Origin: Chryseolinea sp.
GTDB lineage: Bacteria; Bacteroidota; Bacteroidia; Cytophagales; Cyclobacteriaceae
DNA length: 37,276 nucleotides
Reading direction: 5' to 3'
Assembly (NCBI GenBank): GCA_025923195.1
Contig: JAICGJ010000040.1
Span: 1-37,276 of the forward strand
Shown here: positions 9,809-18,340 of the stretch, in pieces
Position numbering within the stretch: the stretch's first letter is position 1
How the letters are laid out: the number at the start of each line of letters is the position of its first letter
The notes under the pieces: model-generated
The model's database searches: none
Told to the model about the DNA's origin: nothing
The model's input: only the letters and a program-made list of their open reading frames with translations
Position numbers and translations under genes: made by a program

Positions 9809-11128
9809 ATGACACGCTTCACCGCAATACTACTATATGTATTATCATTGACTTTTTCCATCGCGCAGGAAATCGGCAAACCACTTCCTCCATGGAAGGA
9901 AGGTTACCTGGATATTCACCATATCAATACGGGCCTCGGTGATGCAGCATTTTACATATTTCCAGACGGGACGACAATGTTGCTAGATGCCGGCGAGATG
10001 AATCCGACTAGCGAACGAGTAAACTCTGCGCGAAATGCTGCACTACACCCCAATAGCAGCAAGCGCGCACACGAATGGATTGTGGACTATGTAAAACGTT
10101 TTCATCCAACGTCCTCCGATCCTGCGATCGACTATGCCGTCATCACGCACTTTCATGATGATCATTTTGGAAGCTTTTATCAAGGTGCAAAGCGATCTTC
10201 TCTGGGAAATTATTACCTGTCTGGAATCACGGGGGTTGGAGAACACCTGAAATTCAAAAAACTTCTGGACCGCGGGTTCCCGGACTATGATTATCCCTTG
10301 GCGTGGAAAAGTGATTCCATCAAAAGGTCGATGATGAAAAATCCATCCAGCGCGGAAATATATCAGGCATTGGAGAACTATTGGAACTTTACTGATTTTC
10401 ATATTAAGAGATCCAGAATGGTCGTTGAACAATTCAAAGCAGGGTCAAGTCAACAGATTGTATTAACGCGAAAGCCTGAAGCTTTTAAAAACTTCAAAGT
10501 ACAAAACATAAAATCGAATGGAACGATATGGACAGGACGGGGAACAGAAACATTGGAGTATTTTCCTTTGTCCTTGGAAATCTACTCACCGGGAGAGAAT
10601 CAGTTGAGTCTTGCGTTACGAATTGATTATGGTGACTTCAGGTATTACACAGGTGGTGACTGTCCGGGCATTGCAGATCTTGGGGCGCCGAAATGGAACG
10701 ACGTTGAAACACCGATGTCTGCTGCCATCGGTGAAGTCGATGTAGCCGTGATGGATCACCATGGAAATCGTGATGCTCACAATGAGTTTAACATTAGAAC
10801 GCTCAAACCGCGTGTATGGATACAGCAGACATGGTCCTCTGATCACCCGGGTCATGAAGTGCTGAGGCGCGTTACTTCGAACTATCTCTATGACGGCCCA
10901 AGGGATCTTTTTGCCACGAATATGTTAGAGGCGAATAAAAACGTCATCGGACCCGCGTTGGAACGTGCATATAAGAGCATGGATGGCCACATCGTTGTGC
11001 GGGTTACAGAGGGCGGAGAAGTTTACCATATAATCATCCTAAATGATGAAAATGAAAAGCGTGAAATTCTTGCCATCCACGGGCCTTACAAAACGAAAAT
11101 AAAGTCCCGAGTCACAACCTCTGATTGA
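9809..11128 (+). CDS. Exported metallo-beta-lactamase-fold hydrolase (ComEC C-terminal-like)
   Basis: Signal peptide 1-20 (MTRFTAILLYVLSLTFSIAQ) followed by an MBL fold. The metal-binding signature is THFHDDH at 113-119 (H114, H116, D118, H119), preceded by LLDAGE with D60. Later ligand candidates are D284 in YTGGDCPG, H317/H318 in MDHHGN and H346 in SSDHPGH. The opening DIHHINTGLGDAAFYIFPDG matches the ComEC/Rec2-like MBL branch, whose members include DNA uptake nucleases; this protein is soluble and lacks the competence membrane domain. About 70 residues between the first and second halves (roughly 160-230) appear specific to this subgroup. Substrate unknown: a nuclease or phosphodiesterase is plausible by family only. 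Confidence 0.8.
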   Translation: MTRFTAILLYVLSLTFSIAQEIGKPLPPWKEGYLDIHHINTGLGDAAFYIFPDGTTMLLDAGEMNPTSERVNSARNAALHPNSSKRAHEWIVDYVKRFHPTSSDPAIDYAVITHFHDDHFGSFYQGAKRSSLGNYYLSGITGVGEHLKFKKLLDRGFPDYDYPLAWKSDSIKRSMMKNPSSAEIYQALENYWNFTDFHIKRSRMVVEQFKAGSSQQIVLTRKPEAFKNFKVQNIKSNGTIWTGRGTETLEYFPLSLEIYSPGENQLSLALRIDYGDFRYYTGGDCPGIADLGAPKWNDVETPMSAAIGEVDVAVMDHHGNRDAHNEFNIRTLKPRVWIQQTWSSDHPGHEVLRRVTSNYLYDGPRDLFATNMLEANKNVIGPALERAYKSMDGHIVVRVTEGGEVYHIIILNDENEKREILAIHGPYKTKIKSRVTTSD

Positions 11129-11230
11129 GCACGATCGGGCAATTGTTCCCGGCCGCTTCGGATGGACGAAAACTTAGATTCGCATCGTGGTGACAATACA
11201 TCAGCTTTTAACACATACTAAACGTAAAGC

Positions 11231-11647
11231 CTACTGTTTCTTTAGCCATTTGGAAGCCCGTGTAACGGTGTCGAAGTAAGCCACTTTCAGCTTTCGATTG
11301 ACCAGTGCGGTCTGACTTTTAATGACCGTTGCAAAGAAATTCTGAGGCAGAACAATAGCGTGATATCTTACGCCGGCCTCTTCAATGGCCGGAATGATAT
11401 TGCATTTGTAATAGGTCATGTCTTCGTCAAGTACTACACCAGCCTCGGTATTGTCAGTTAACAGATGAAGACGGCAATAATTATTGGCCTGATCCCGAAT
11501 CGTCTCAACCAACTTGGTTTGAACATATTGGTAATGATCACTTCCCTTCGGGAATCCCGATAATTTTACCTTAACGCAAGGAATGGATTCCACAACGGAA
11601 AAGCTTGCATACTGGTCTTCATAGAATGTTTTTTTTCTTGAACTCAT
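11231..11647 (-). CDS. Small cytosolic STAS/SpoIIAA-like protein
   Basis: 138-residue soluble protein, no signal peptide or membrane segment. Alternating strand-helix patterning, with VKVKLSGFPKGSDHYQYVQTK near 25-45 and a late KVAYFDTVTRASKWL segment, resembles SpoIIAA/STAS-like proteins common in Bacteroidota. I cannot point to a phosphorylatable serine like that of true anti-anti-sigma factors. It is the last gene of the sigma/anti-sigma operon, 23 bp after the anti-sigma gene. If the fold assignment holds, a role as an extra regulator of that system is attractive, but this is inference from position. Confidence 0.5.
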   Translation of the reverse strand: MSSRKKTFYEDQYASFSVVESIPCVKVKLSGFPKGSDHYQYVQTKLVETIRDQANNYCRLHLLTDNTEAGVVLDEDMTYYKCNIIPAIEEAGVRYHAIVLPQNFFATVIKSQTALVNRKLKVAYFDTVTRASKWLKKQ

Positions 11648-11670
11648 GGGGTAGGAATTTTCATAACGCG

Positions 11671-13284
11671 TTATTCTAAGTTTCTCTTTATCATGAATCT
11701 GTAACGCAGAGTTACATACGCTCCGGTGCTAAATAGTTTGATATTAGGCCAGCCTATCTCCGATAGAGAGAATTTCAAATATGGCTCAATACCAAGCGCG
11801 AGCGACCTGTGGATGTATCGTTCGTATCCAGCCGATACCATCCCCACACTAAACCAATAATTTTCTGCTCGGGGACTCCTCCAGCCCATGTCTGCCCCCG
11901 GATTAGGCGAGCTAAATGTATAATCATACGCCTGGCTTGCCATGAAGTAACTGGAAATTGCTGTTGAAATAAAAACTCTGGACTTTTGCGTCTGGATTGC
12001 GTCAAATTGCACTCCCACGGGCAGTTCATATACGAGACAATTACTGTAGATCTCCTCCGGGATGACGCCGTTGGTTCTGATTTGCCAATACGCAGGATTG
12101 CGAGGCTGATAGCTGTCTCCGCTGTCCTCGTACTTTTTTGTGCTGCGGATCAGTCCGGTATTGACAGAAAACCTATTGGATACCTGATAGGCTATACGCA
12201 ATCCGAACGACGCCCCCGGCGCGGAGTAGCGTCCAAGGTTTATCGTACTGAATTCCGGTGCAAAAATGATCCCGACACTCCAGCGAGAAGCTGGTTTTAC
12301 TTTTTGTTTGCCTTCCGTCTCCTTGGCATTTATAGCGGGAGCTTCAGGTTGACTTAGAATAGTCACCCTTTTTACAGCCGACGTATCCTTTCCAATAGCC
12401 GAAACTTTTTCCTCGGGCGCGACCGCTATTGTATTTTGGGTGGGTTGGTCTGCCGCGGTCTCCTGGAATTCTTTTGAAGTCACATTCTCTGACGACCCGG
12501 TCGCAGATGGTACGGTGGTAACAGCGAGGGCGTCATCGTCTGCGGTTATTTTTTCATTTGCAATGTCTTGAACATCGTTCCCGGTAACCGGAGTCGTCAG
12601 TGAGGGGTCGCTTTTGTTGGTTAGGTTCGCATCCGGGGGCAGGGTTTTGTTTTCATTTGATGTGGATTTTTCAAGGTCAGACAATGGCCCCTGTGCCGCG
12701 CTGTTGTTCTTTTTCGGTAAAATACTGGATGTTGTGGGCAGCTCGAGGTCAGTTTCCCCGCCAACCTGTCTGTCAGCTTTGGAAGGTGACCCTGGTGCAT
12801 CCGTGGTGGCATCAGCTATTATTTCAGGGTTTGTCTTCTTCGATTTGTCTGGGTCCAGAAGTTGTGATGCGTCTCGATCAGTTTCGCCGGCAGTTTGATC
12901 TGAGCCATCTTTGCCTGGTAACTTTGAGACAAGGGGTGGGGGTTTAGAAAGCAGGCCATCAGATTGATTCTCATCCTTCACATTCCCGTTTTTCGTGAGA
13001 TCCTCTGTGGCCTGCATTTCGGTAACCGAATCGCTCAGAACTCCGAGTGTACCGGACGGATTTTTAATTGCCAAAAAATAGACAGCGATGATAAGCCCCG
13101 TCAGGCCTGTCAGCGTATAAGCGGTACCTTTTATTCTCCTGGAACGTGCCGCGGCTCTCCTACTCGCTTCCTCATCCAGCAATTTCTCCATCTTGACCCA
13201 ATCGCTTTCCTGGAATTTGGTATCGTATTGAGTCAGTGCCTGCCTGAAGATCCGTTCTATGCTATCGTCACTCTTTTTCGACAT
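11671..13284 (-). CDS. Dual-membrane anti-sigma factor: cytoplasmic N-terminus, TM helix, long linker, C-terminal outer-membrane barrel
   Basis: 537 residues from ATG at 13284; a longer reading starts at TTG 13296. Residues 1-50 are a charged cytoplasmic segment with the FRQAL..YDTKFQESDWVKMEKLL motif typical of Bacteroidota anti-sigma partners. A single TM helix spans 53-72. Residues 75-333 are a low-complexity, Ser/Thr/Asp/Pro-rich linker without predicted fold. Residues 334-537 show alternating beta strands ending in AYVTLRYRFMIKRNLE, like the OMP_b-brl family. This layout matches the dual membrane-spanning anti-sigma (Dma) proteins described in Bacteroides, which carry a signal from the outer membrane to a cytoplasmic sigma factor. 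The gene overlaps the sigma gene by 17 bp, implying translational coupling. Confidence 0.82.
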   Translation of the reverse strand: MSKKSDDSIERIFRQALTQYDTKFQESDWVKMEKLLDEEASRRAAARSRRIKGTAYTLTGLTGLIIAVYFLAIKNPSGTLGVLSDSVTEMQATEDLTKNGNVKDENQSDGLLSKPPPLVSKLPGKDGSDQTAGETDRDASQLLDPDKSKKTNPEIIADATTDAPGSPSKADRQVGGETDLELPTTSSILPKKNNSAAQGPLSDLEKSTSNENKTLPPDANLTNKSDPSLTTPVTGNDVQDIANEKITADDDALAVTTVPSATGSSENVTSKEFQETAADQPTQNTIAVAPEEKVSAIGKDTSAVKRVTILSQPEAPAINAKETEGKQKVKPASRWSVGIIFAPEFSTINLGRYSAPGASFGLRIAYQVSNRFSVNTGLIRSTKKYEDSGDSYQPRNPAYWQIRTNGVIPEEIYSNCLVYELPVGVQFDAIQTQKSRVFISTAISSYFMASQAYDYTFSSPNPGADMGWRSPRAENYWFSVGMVSAGYERYIHRSLALGIEPYLKFSLSEIGWPNIKLFSTGAYVTLRYRFMIKRNLE

Positions 13285-13831
13285 AGTCTGCTTCAAAAAA
13301 ATCGTTCATTATCTTCTTTAGTGATTCCTTTGCTTTAAATAAATTCGATTTCGATGTCCCGACGCTTATATCCAACATTCTTGCAATTTCCTCGTGCTTG
13401 TAGCCCTCAAGCACATGGAGGTTAAAAACAGTCCGGTAGGCCGGAGGTAATTTTTGTAGCATAGCAATGATTTCCTGATATGAAATCCCGGAAATTATGC
13501 TCTCTGTATCGGATTCATGTTTTGCGACCTGAATTTCGTCCGCCTGAATTTTACGTTGCTTCTGATGAAAATGGTTGATTGCTGTATTCACCATAATCTT
13601 TCGAAGCCAAGGTTTGAAAGCCTTGGTCAGATCGAAAACCTTGACGTTGTTAAAAATCTTCATAAAGCCATCATTTAATATTTCCGATGCTTCGTCGCGA
13701 TTGTCAGCATAGCGTAGACAGATACTCAGGGCGTATGCATAGTATTCCTCATAGAGCTGCTTCTGGCTCTCTCGGTGCAGTTTCTTACACCCAATCAGGA
13801 TAGTATTGGTTCGTTCAGTATTTTCTTCCAA
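13268..13831 (-). CDS. ECF-type RNA polymerase sigma factor
   Basis: 187 residues with sigma-70 region 2 (about 22-90, including LYEEYYAYALSICLRYADN and FKPWLRKIMVNTAINHFHQ) and region 4 (about 115-178, with LPPAYRTVFNLHVLEGYKH and the helix-turn-helix EEIARMLDISVGTSKSNLF). The only sensible start is TTG at 13831: the frame upstream soon meets a stop and the first internal ATG lies inside region 2. It heads an operon with the membrane anti-sigma factor (17-bp overlap) and the STAS-like gene. Activity is expected to be held by the anti-sigma N-terminus until an envelope signal arrives. The regulon cannot be read from this window. Confidence 0.9.
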   Translation of the reverse strand: MEENTERTNTILIGCKKLHRESQKQLYEEYYAYALSICLRYADNRDEASEILNDGFMKIFNNVKVFDLTKAFKPWLRKIMVNTAINHFHQKQRKIQADEIQVAKHESDTESIISGISYQEIIAMLQKLPPAYRTVFNLHVLEGYKHEEIARMLDISVGTSKSNLFKAKESLKKIMNDFFEADYVEKE

Positions 13832-14165
13832 GGAACCGCTTTTGTAGCTAATACAAGTGAATTTTCAATAAGGTTGCCTTCCCTTACAACCTTTATTACA
13901 TGAGGGAATTGTCCTGACGATTTATGCCAAAAAGTAAACGACTCAAAATATTGGGGTTGAGCTCGATTATTGATCGGCCTTATGGTTGGTTTGAAGCCTA
14001 TAAACTCATTTCAGCGATAAGGATTCCCCTTTTACCAAATGTCGTCCCTTTTTTCAACTGCCGTGACCAAAATGAGACTGCAAGTCTGTAAAAAGGATCG
14101 CTAAGGCCATAAAACCTTACTTGCACACACTTTGCGCGGGATAGAAATTGTAGTTATACAAGATT
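13832..14165. other. Intergenic region between divergent sigma factor and receiver genes
   Basis: 334 bp that must carry two divergent promoters. No exact TAnnTTTG element is visible. A 55-codon plus-strand ORF (13924-14091) lacks any supporting signal and is treated as chance. Confidence 0.45.
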
Positions 14166-14603
14166 ATGAGAAACAAAACGGTATTCATCGTCGACAGCGA
14201 CCCAACTTCTTCGAAGAAGCTCCAGAGCCATCTGGAGACATTGTCTTTCGATGTTAGCCACTTTACGAGCGGCGCAGAGATGATGAATCACCTCCAGGTT
14301 AAACCATCGTTAATCCTTCTTGCGCATGATCTTAACGAGAAGAGCGACGGTCTTTACTACCTCCGCCAGATCAAAGAAGCTAATCGCGACATACCGGTGT
14401 TGTTTTTACTGTCGCAGAAGAACCTCAATATGGCTGTCCATGCCTTGCGTCTTGGCGCCGCATTTTATGTCGAAAAAATTAATGCATCGTTAGAGAGTCT
14501 AAGATCGATTGTTTACGACCTGGATATTGAAAAGAAAAGGAAGTACTGGACCGCTCTAAAGAATTTCAGACAAGGTATTTTTAGTCTGTACGGTATTTAT
14601 TGA
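14166..14603 (+). CDS. Stand-alone receiver-domain protein with altered phospho-acceptor site
   Basis: 145 residues, one CheY-like receiver and no output domain. The acidic pair D10/D12 (FIVDSDP), S83 and K104 occupy the usual receiver positions. In the acceptor strand the sequence reads SLILLAHDLNEKSDG (48-62). Aligned with the related pattern LDxxLxxKxDG, the acceptor Asp is replaced by A53; D55 sits two residues further on. It may be a pseudo-receiver that cannot be phosphorylated normally, or use a shifted Asp. It converges on the kinase-less propeller receptor with 46 bp between stops. That pairing is suggestive, not proof of a shared pathway. Confidence 0.8.
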   Translation: MRNKTVFIVDSDPTSSKKLQSHLETLSFDVSHFTSGAEMMNHLQVKPSLILLAHDLNEKSDGLYYLRQIKEANRDIPVLFLLSQKNLNMAVHALRLGAAFYVEKINASLESLRSIVYDLDIEKKRKYWTALKNFRQGIFSLYGIY

Positions 14604-14649
14604 ACAAAGGTGTGGGAGCCATTTTTTAAAGAGTGTTGAATCTCGTTTG

Positions 14650-17600
14650 CTAGCTCCTATATTTTTGTAGTTCCTCCTCCAGATTGCGGATCTGATCCTG
14701 ATACTCCTTTTCACGCCGCTTTAATTCTTCTTGCGTTGCCTCCAATTCCTCCATATTCTGACGCATTTCTTCTTCTTGGGCCTGCAACTCTTCAGTTTGT
14801 TCTTTGGACTGCTGTAGCAATCGCGTGGTCTTGTAATTGAGATTTGCAGCATGGATATTCAGCGCAATGACCGCTGCCACCTGATCCAAAAATCCCTGTA
14901 CGACATCCGATACATCGTTTAAGAATGCCAGCTCTATTACGCCCTGAATTTCGCCATCGTCGGTCTTCAGCGGCAGCAATACCAATGTAGCCGGGCAGGA
15001 TTTTCCCAGACCCGATTCCACCTGGATATAATTTGCCGGAAGATTCCGGAGGGTTTTCTTCTCCTTGTCTTTATACGTTGAGCCGATCAACCCTTCCCCT
15101 ATCTCAATTCTCCTCTTCTTGAGCCGGTCCTGATTTACGCCAAACGTAGACAGGATTTCCAAATACTCATCAGCCTCGTCCTCACGGTTAGCTATAGAAA
15201 TCGTACCCTGGTCCGCATGAACATAGCGGACCAAATGCCGTAAGATCTCCCTCGACAATTCGTCCAGGCTACCTTTATGTTTACTTATAATTTGCCCGAA
15301 CGTCGCCAGTCCTTGGGTGATCCAGTTTTGAAATTTCTCCTGTTCATTTTTTTTAAAGATCGCTTCACTTTGTTTTTGCACTTCACTGGTCCGCGCTTCG
15401 ATGATCGACTTTAATTCCTCCTCCTGACGGTCAGCTTTTTTCTTTTGATGACGGAAATAATAGATCGAACCGAAGCAAATGGCGCATGTAACAAGTGTAA
15501 TAAACCACCACGTTCGCCAGAATGGTGGCACAATAGTAATCTTTATAGATGCTCCCTCCATGTTCCACAAACCATCATTATTGGAGGCAACAACGCGGAA
15601 AACATACTCGCCGGGGCTCAGGTTTGTATAGGATACTTTTCGCTCTGACCCGGCGTCAATCCATTCATCCTGAAAACCCTCCATCATGTATTTGTACCGA
15701 TTCTTTTCGGACTGTCGATAGTTGAGCGCAGTAAACTCGAATGAAAAAACATTCTGAGAATAACTCAATGTTACTTCCTTTGTGAGGAGAATATTTGTTT
15801 TCAGCAACTCGTTCTCCCCAATAGTAACAGGCTTATTAAAAACTTTGAAGTCAGTAATGTATACTTTTGGCTTGTCCTTGTTGTCAACCATACTGGCGGG
15901 GTTAAACATGTTGAACCCATTCGTTCCCCCGAAAAGCAAATCACCGTTTGAAAGCTTCAGATAGGACCAACGGTTAAACTGGTCACTTTGCAATCCATCA
16001 CTTTCCGTATAATTTCTAAAGACGGCTGAATCAAGATCCATTCTGCTAACACCTTTGTTTGTGCTGATCCAAAGGTGCCCAATGTCGTCCTCTAAAATGC
16101 CCATGATCGCGTCGTTTGGAAGCCCGTCTTTTTGCCTGAAAGTTTTGAATGTGTTGTCAGCTCTGTCGAAAAGGTTAAGGCCAGAGCCGTTAGTGCCAAT
16201 CCAAATTCTTTTCCGAGAATCCTCCAAGAGAGAGAAGACGCTATTGCCACTTAGTTGACCGGGGTCATTGCCGCCCGGATGATGACTGAAAATACCAGTA
16301 GAGGGATCCAACTCATCTACACCGTTTTGTTCAGTCGCTATCCATATCTTGCCTGCGGAATCCTCCATTAATTTTACAACTACGGAACCGGCGAACGAAT
16401 TAGGATTACCTGGATCATGGATAAAACGCGTGAAATCGTCTGTGCCCCGATTGTATTTGCAAAGTCCATTTCCAAATGTACCGATCCATACATTACCCGA
16501 TCGGTCAACAAGGATGTCAAAGATATTATTGTCTGCCAGACTATTCGGATTCTCTGGTTCATGTTTATATTCCCTGACTTTTTTAGTTTTTGGATCAAAG
16601 TAATTCAGTCCTCCGGCCCACATGCCAATCCAGAGTCCACCCGATTTGTCTTTTGCCACAGCAAGTACCTTTGGGTTGGTGGTGATATCCTGGTAATTTG
16701 AAAATCGTCCAGTCTTACGATCATAGTAATTTAGTCCTCCTCCATCCGTTCCCAGCCAAAAATTGCCACTACCATCCTCGCAAAAGGCGGTAATGTTGTT
16801 GTGGTTGATAGTGTTCTTTGCGTGAGCACTATATTTGAAATGCTTAAATCCGTATTTTTCCTTGTCGTAAACATTAACTCCGCCAAACCTTGTACCCACC
16901 CACAAACGATCATTTACATCAAAATATGCCCGCGTGATAATATTGCTGCTGATAGTATTCTCATCTCCCTGAGCCTGCACGTATCGGGTGACGTCAGCAG
17001 TTAATATTTCAAAGAAATTAAGCGCTCCATCTGTCGCGACCCACAACTCTCCAGGTTTATTTTGTGTGATATCGTATACATAATTCGCGCCGATGGTATT
17101 CGGATCATTGCTGTCATACTTATAGTGAACAAATGTCTTGCGAAGCGGGTCCATCTTATTTAATCCCCCATCGAAGGTTCCGACCCACAACTTGTGATCC
17201 GTGTCTTCAATAATACAGACGACCTTATTGCTGCTCAGGGTAGTAGGATCGTTGGGGTCATGCTGCAGACGCTCAAATGAAAGGCTATCAGGGTTTAATA
17301 TGTTCAAACCACCATTCCCAGTTCCAACCCACAGCCTGTTCATGCTATCCTCGAAGATAACTTCAATGACATTGTCGGAGACTGACTTTGGATCCTGCGG
17401 GTCATGAAAGAAATGCTGCCATGAATTTGTCTTGCTATCGTAAAGATTCAGACCATGGTTCGTACCTGCCCAAAGGCGGTTCTTTTTATCCAGGTAAACG
17501 TGGCCGACATCATCATTGCTGATAGAGCCAGCCTTGCCAGGCACATGGAGGTGGCGTTCGAAGCGGTTTAACTTTCGGTTATAGAAATTCAGACCTTGCT

Positions 17601-18102
17601 GGGTCGCTACCCAAAGATTCCCTTCTTTATCTTCGATGATATGGTCAATGTTGTTGTTGCTGATGCTAAACGAATCGGCAGGATTGTGGCGAAACACGGT
17701 AAAGCTGTATCCATCATAAAGGTTAAGGCCATCTTCAGTTGCGATCCACATAAATCCAAACTTATCCTGATAGATATCCCACACATTTCCCTGCGAAAGA
17801 CCTTGCTTAACGGAGAGATGATCAAATCTGATGTCTTGGGCAAACAAAGAATTGGCGGCCACCAAAAGAAGCACTGGTAAAATACGAGCAACGTGCAGAC
17901 TAGATAACGCACGACCCTGAATAGAAAATTGCTTTACGACCCTTATTGCCTGTCGGTGAAATTGCGAAAGACAAACACGCACACAATTTTTCTCCTTCAA
18001 CCGCAGCCGCATAGTGCCGTTTCGGACAGACACACTTCTTCTATTGTGAATTCTTGAGAAATGCATCAAAATCTTACAAAATTTGTTTTGACAGCGAGAC
18101 AT
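14650..18102 (-). CDS. Kinase-less propeller receptor with GAF domain and C-terminal coiled coil
   Basis: 1150 residues. After a secretion signal near 68-89 (LHVARILPVLLLVAANSLFAQ) come about 14 reg_prop propeller repeats (118-740), a Y_Y_Y domain (about 790-858) and a TM helix (866-884), closely parallel to the receptor at 2739-7007. The cytoplasmic part differs: coiled coil 885-925, GAF-like domain about 930-1085, and a Glu/Gln-rich coiled coil (about 1095-1148, ELQAQEEEMRQNMEELEATQ) running to the C-terminus. There is no HisKA, HATPase, receiver or DNA-binding domain, so it must signal through a partner. Similar GAF-coiled-coil tails occur in other Bacteroidota proteins of unknown output. 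The ATG at 18102 places an Arg-rich 67-residue stretch before the signal sequence; the true start may be further in, for example Met31, or a non-ATG codon. Confidence 0.85.
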   Translation of the reverse strand: MSRCQNKFCKILMHFSRIHNRRSVSVRNGTMRLRLKEKNCVRVCLSQFHRQAIRVVKQFSIQGRALSSLHVARILPVLLLVAANSLFAQDIRFDHLSVKQGLSQGNVWDIYQDKFGFMWIATEDGLNLYDGYSFTVFRHNPADSFSISNNNIDHIIEDKEGNLWVATQQGLNFYNRKLNRFERHLHVPGKAGSISNDDVGHVYLDKKNRLWAGTNHGLNLYDSKTNSWQHFFHDPQDPKSVSDNVIEVIFEDSMNRLWVGTGNGGLNILNPDSLSFERLQHDPNDPTTLSSNKVVCIIEDTDHKLWVGTFDGGLNKMDPLRKTFVHYKYDSNDPNTIGANYVYDITQNKPGELWVATDGALNFFEILTADVTRYVQAQGDENTISSNIITRAYFDVNDRLWVGTRFGGVNVYDKEKYGFKHFKYSAHAKNTINHNNITAFCEDGSGNFWLGTDGGGLNYYDRKTGRFSNYQDITTNPKVLAVAKDKSGGLWIGMWAGGLNYFDPKTKKVREYKHEPENPNSLADNNIFDILVDRSGNVWIGTFGNGLCKYNRGTDDFTRFIHDPGNPNSFAGSVVVKLMEDSAGKIWIATEQNGVDELDPSTGIFSHHPGGNDPGQLSGNSVFSLLEDSRKRIWIGTNGSGLNLFDRADNTFKTFRQKDGLPNDAIMGILEDDIGHLWISTNKGVSRMDLDSAVFRNYTESDGLQSDQFNRWSYLKLSNGDLLFGGTNGFNMFNPASMVDNKDKPKVYITDFKVFNKPVTIGENELLKTNILLTKEVTLSYSQNVFSFEFTALNYRQSEKNRYKYMMEGFQDEWIDAGSERKVSYTNLSPGEYVFRVVASNNDGLWNMEGASIKITIVPPFWRTWWFITLVTCAICFGSIYYFRHQKKKADRQEEELKSIIEARTSEVQKQSEAIFKKNEQEKFQNWITQGLATFGQIISKHKGSLDELSREILRHLVRYVHADQGTISIANREDEADEYLEILSTFGVNQDRLKKRRIEIGEGLIGSTYKDKEKKTLRNLPANYIQVESGLGKSCPATLVLLPLKTDDGEIQGVIELAFLNDVSDVVQGFLDQVAAVIALNIHAANLNYKTTRLLQQSKEQTEELQAQEEEMRQNMEELEATQEELKRREKEYQDQIRNLEEELQKYRS

Positions 18103-18340
18103 TAGTACCGACAGATTTGGGCTCCTTTATAATCAAAAAATGCTGACTTTGATGAAGTATTATCAGCTTCCTTTCCTTTGGAAAGAACTACAGAAAGTTA
18201 TCAATCTGCGAGGGGTAATGCACGAGGTTTACCGTCAGTTTTGGCACGAAACCTACACCATGTCAGAAGTGACGACATGTTCCACTTTTTTTAGGCGCAC
18301 CGCAGCGCTGTAAGCTGGGAATAACAGTTATGAGCCTGGC

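Noticed and set aside
13924-14091. 55-codon plus-strand ORF between the sigma factor and receiver genes
   Set aside because: No Shine-Dalgarno sequence, promoter box or recognisable homology.
2739-18102. The two propeller receptors considered as parts of one recombining locus or a single duplication event
   Set aside because: Similarity covers only the sensor half, the genes are 7.6 kb apart with unrelated genes between, and no flanking repeats were seen. An old paralogy is the simpler reading.
18140-18313. 57-codon plus-strand ORF between the kinase-less receptor and the MBOAT gene
   Set aside because: No start signal or recognised family. ORFs of this size occur in other spacers here (for example 13924-14091 and 24264-24437), so it is at chance level.
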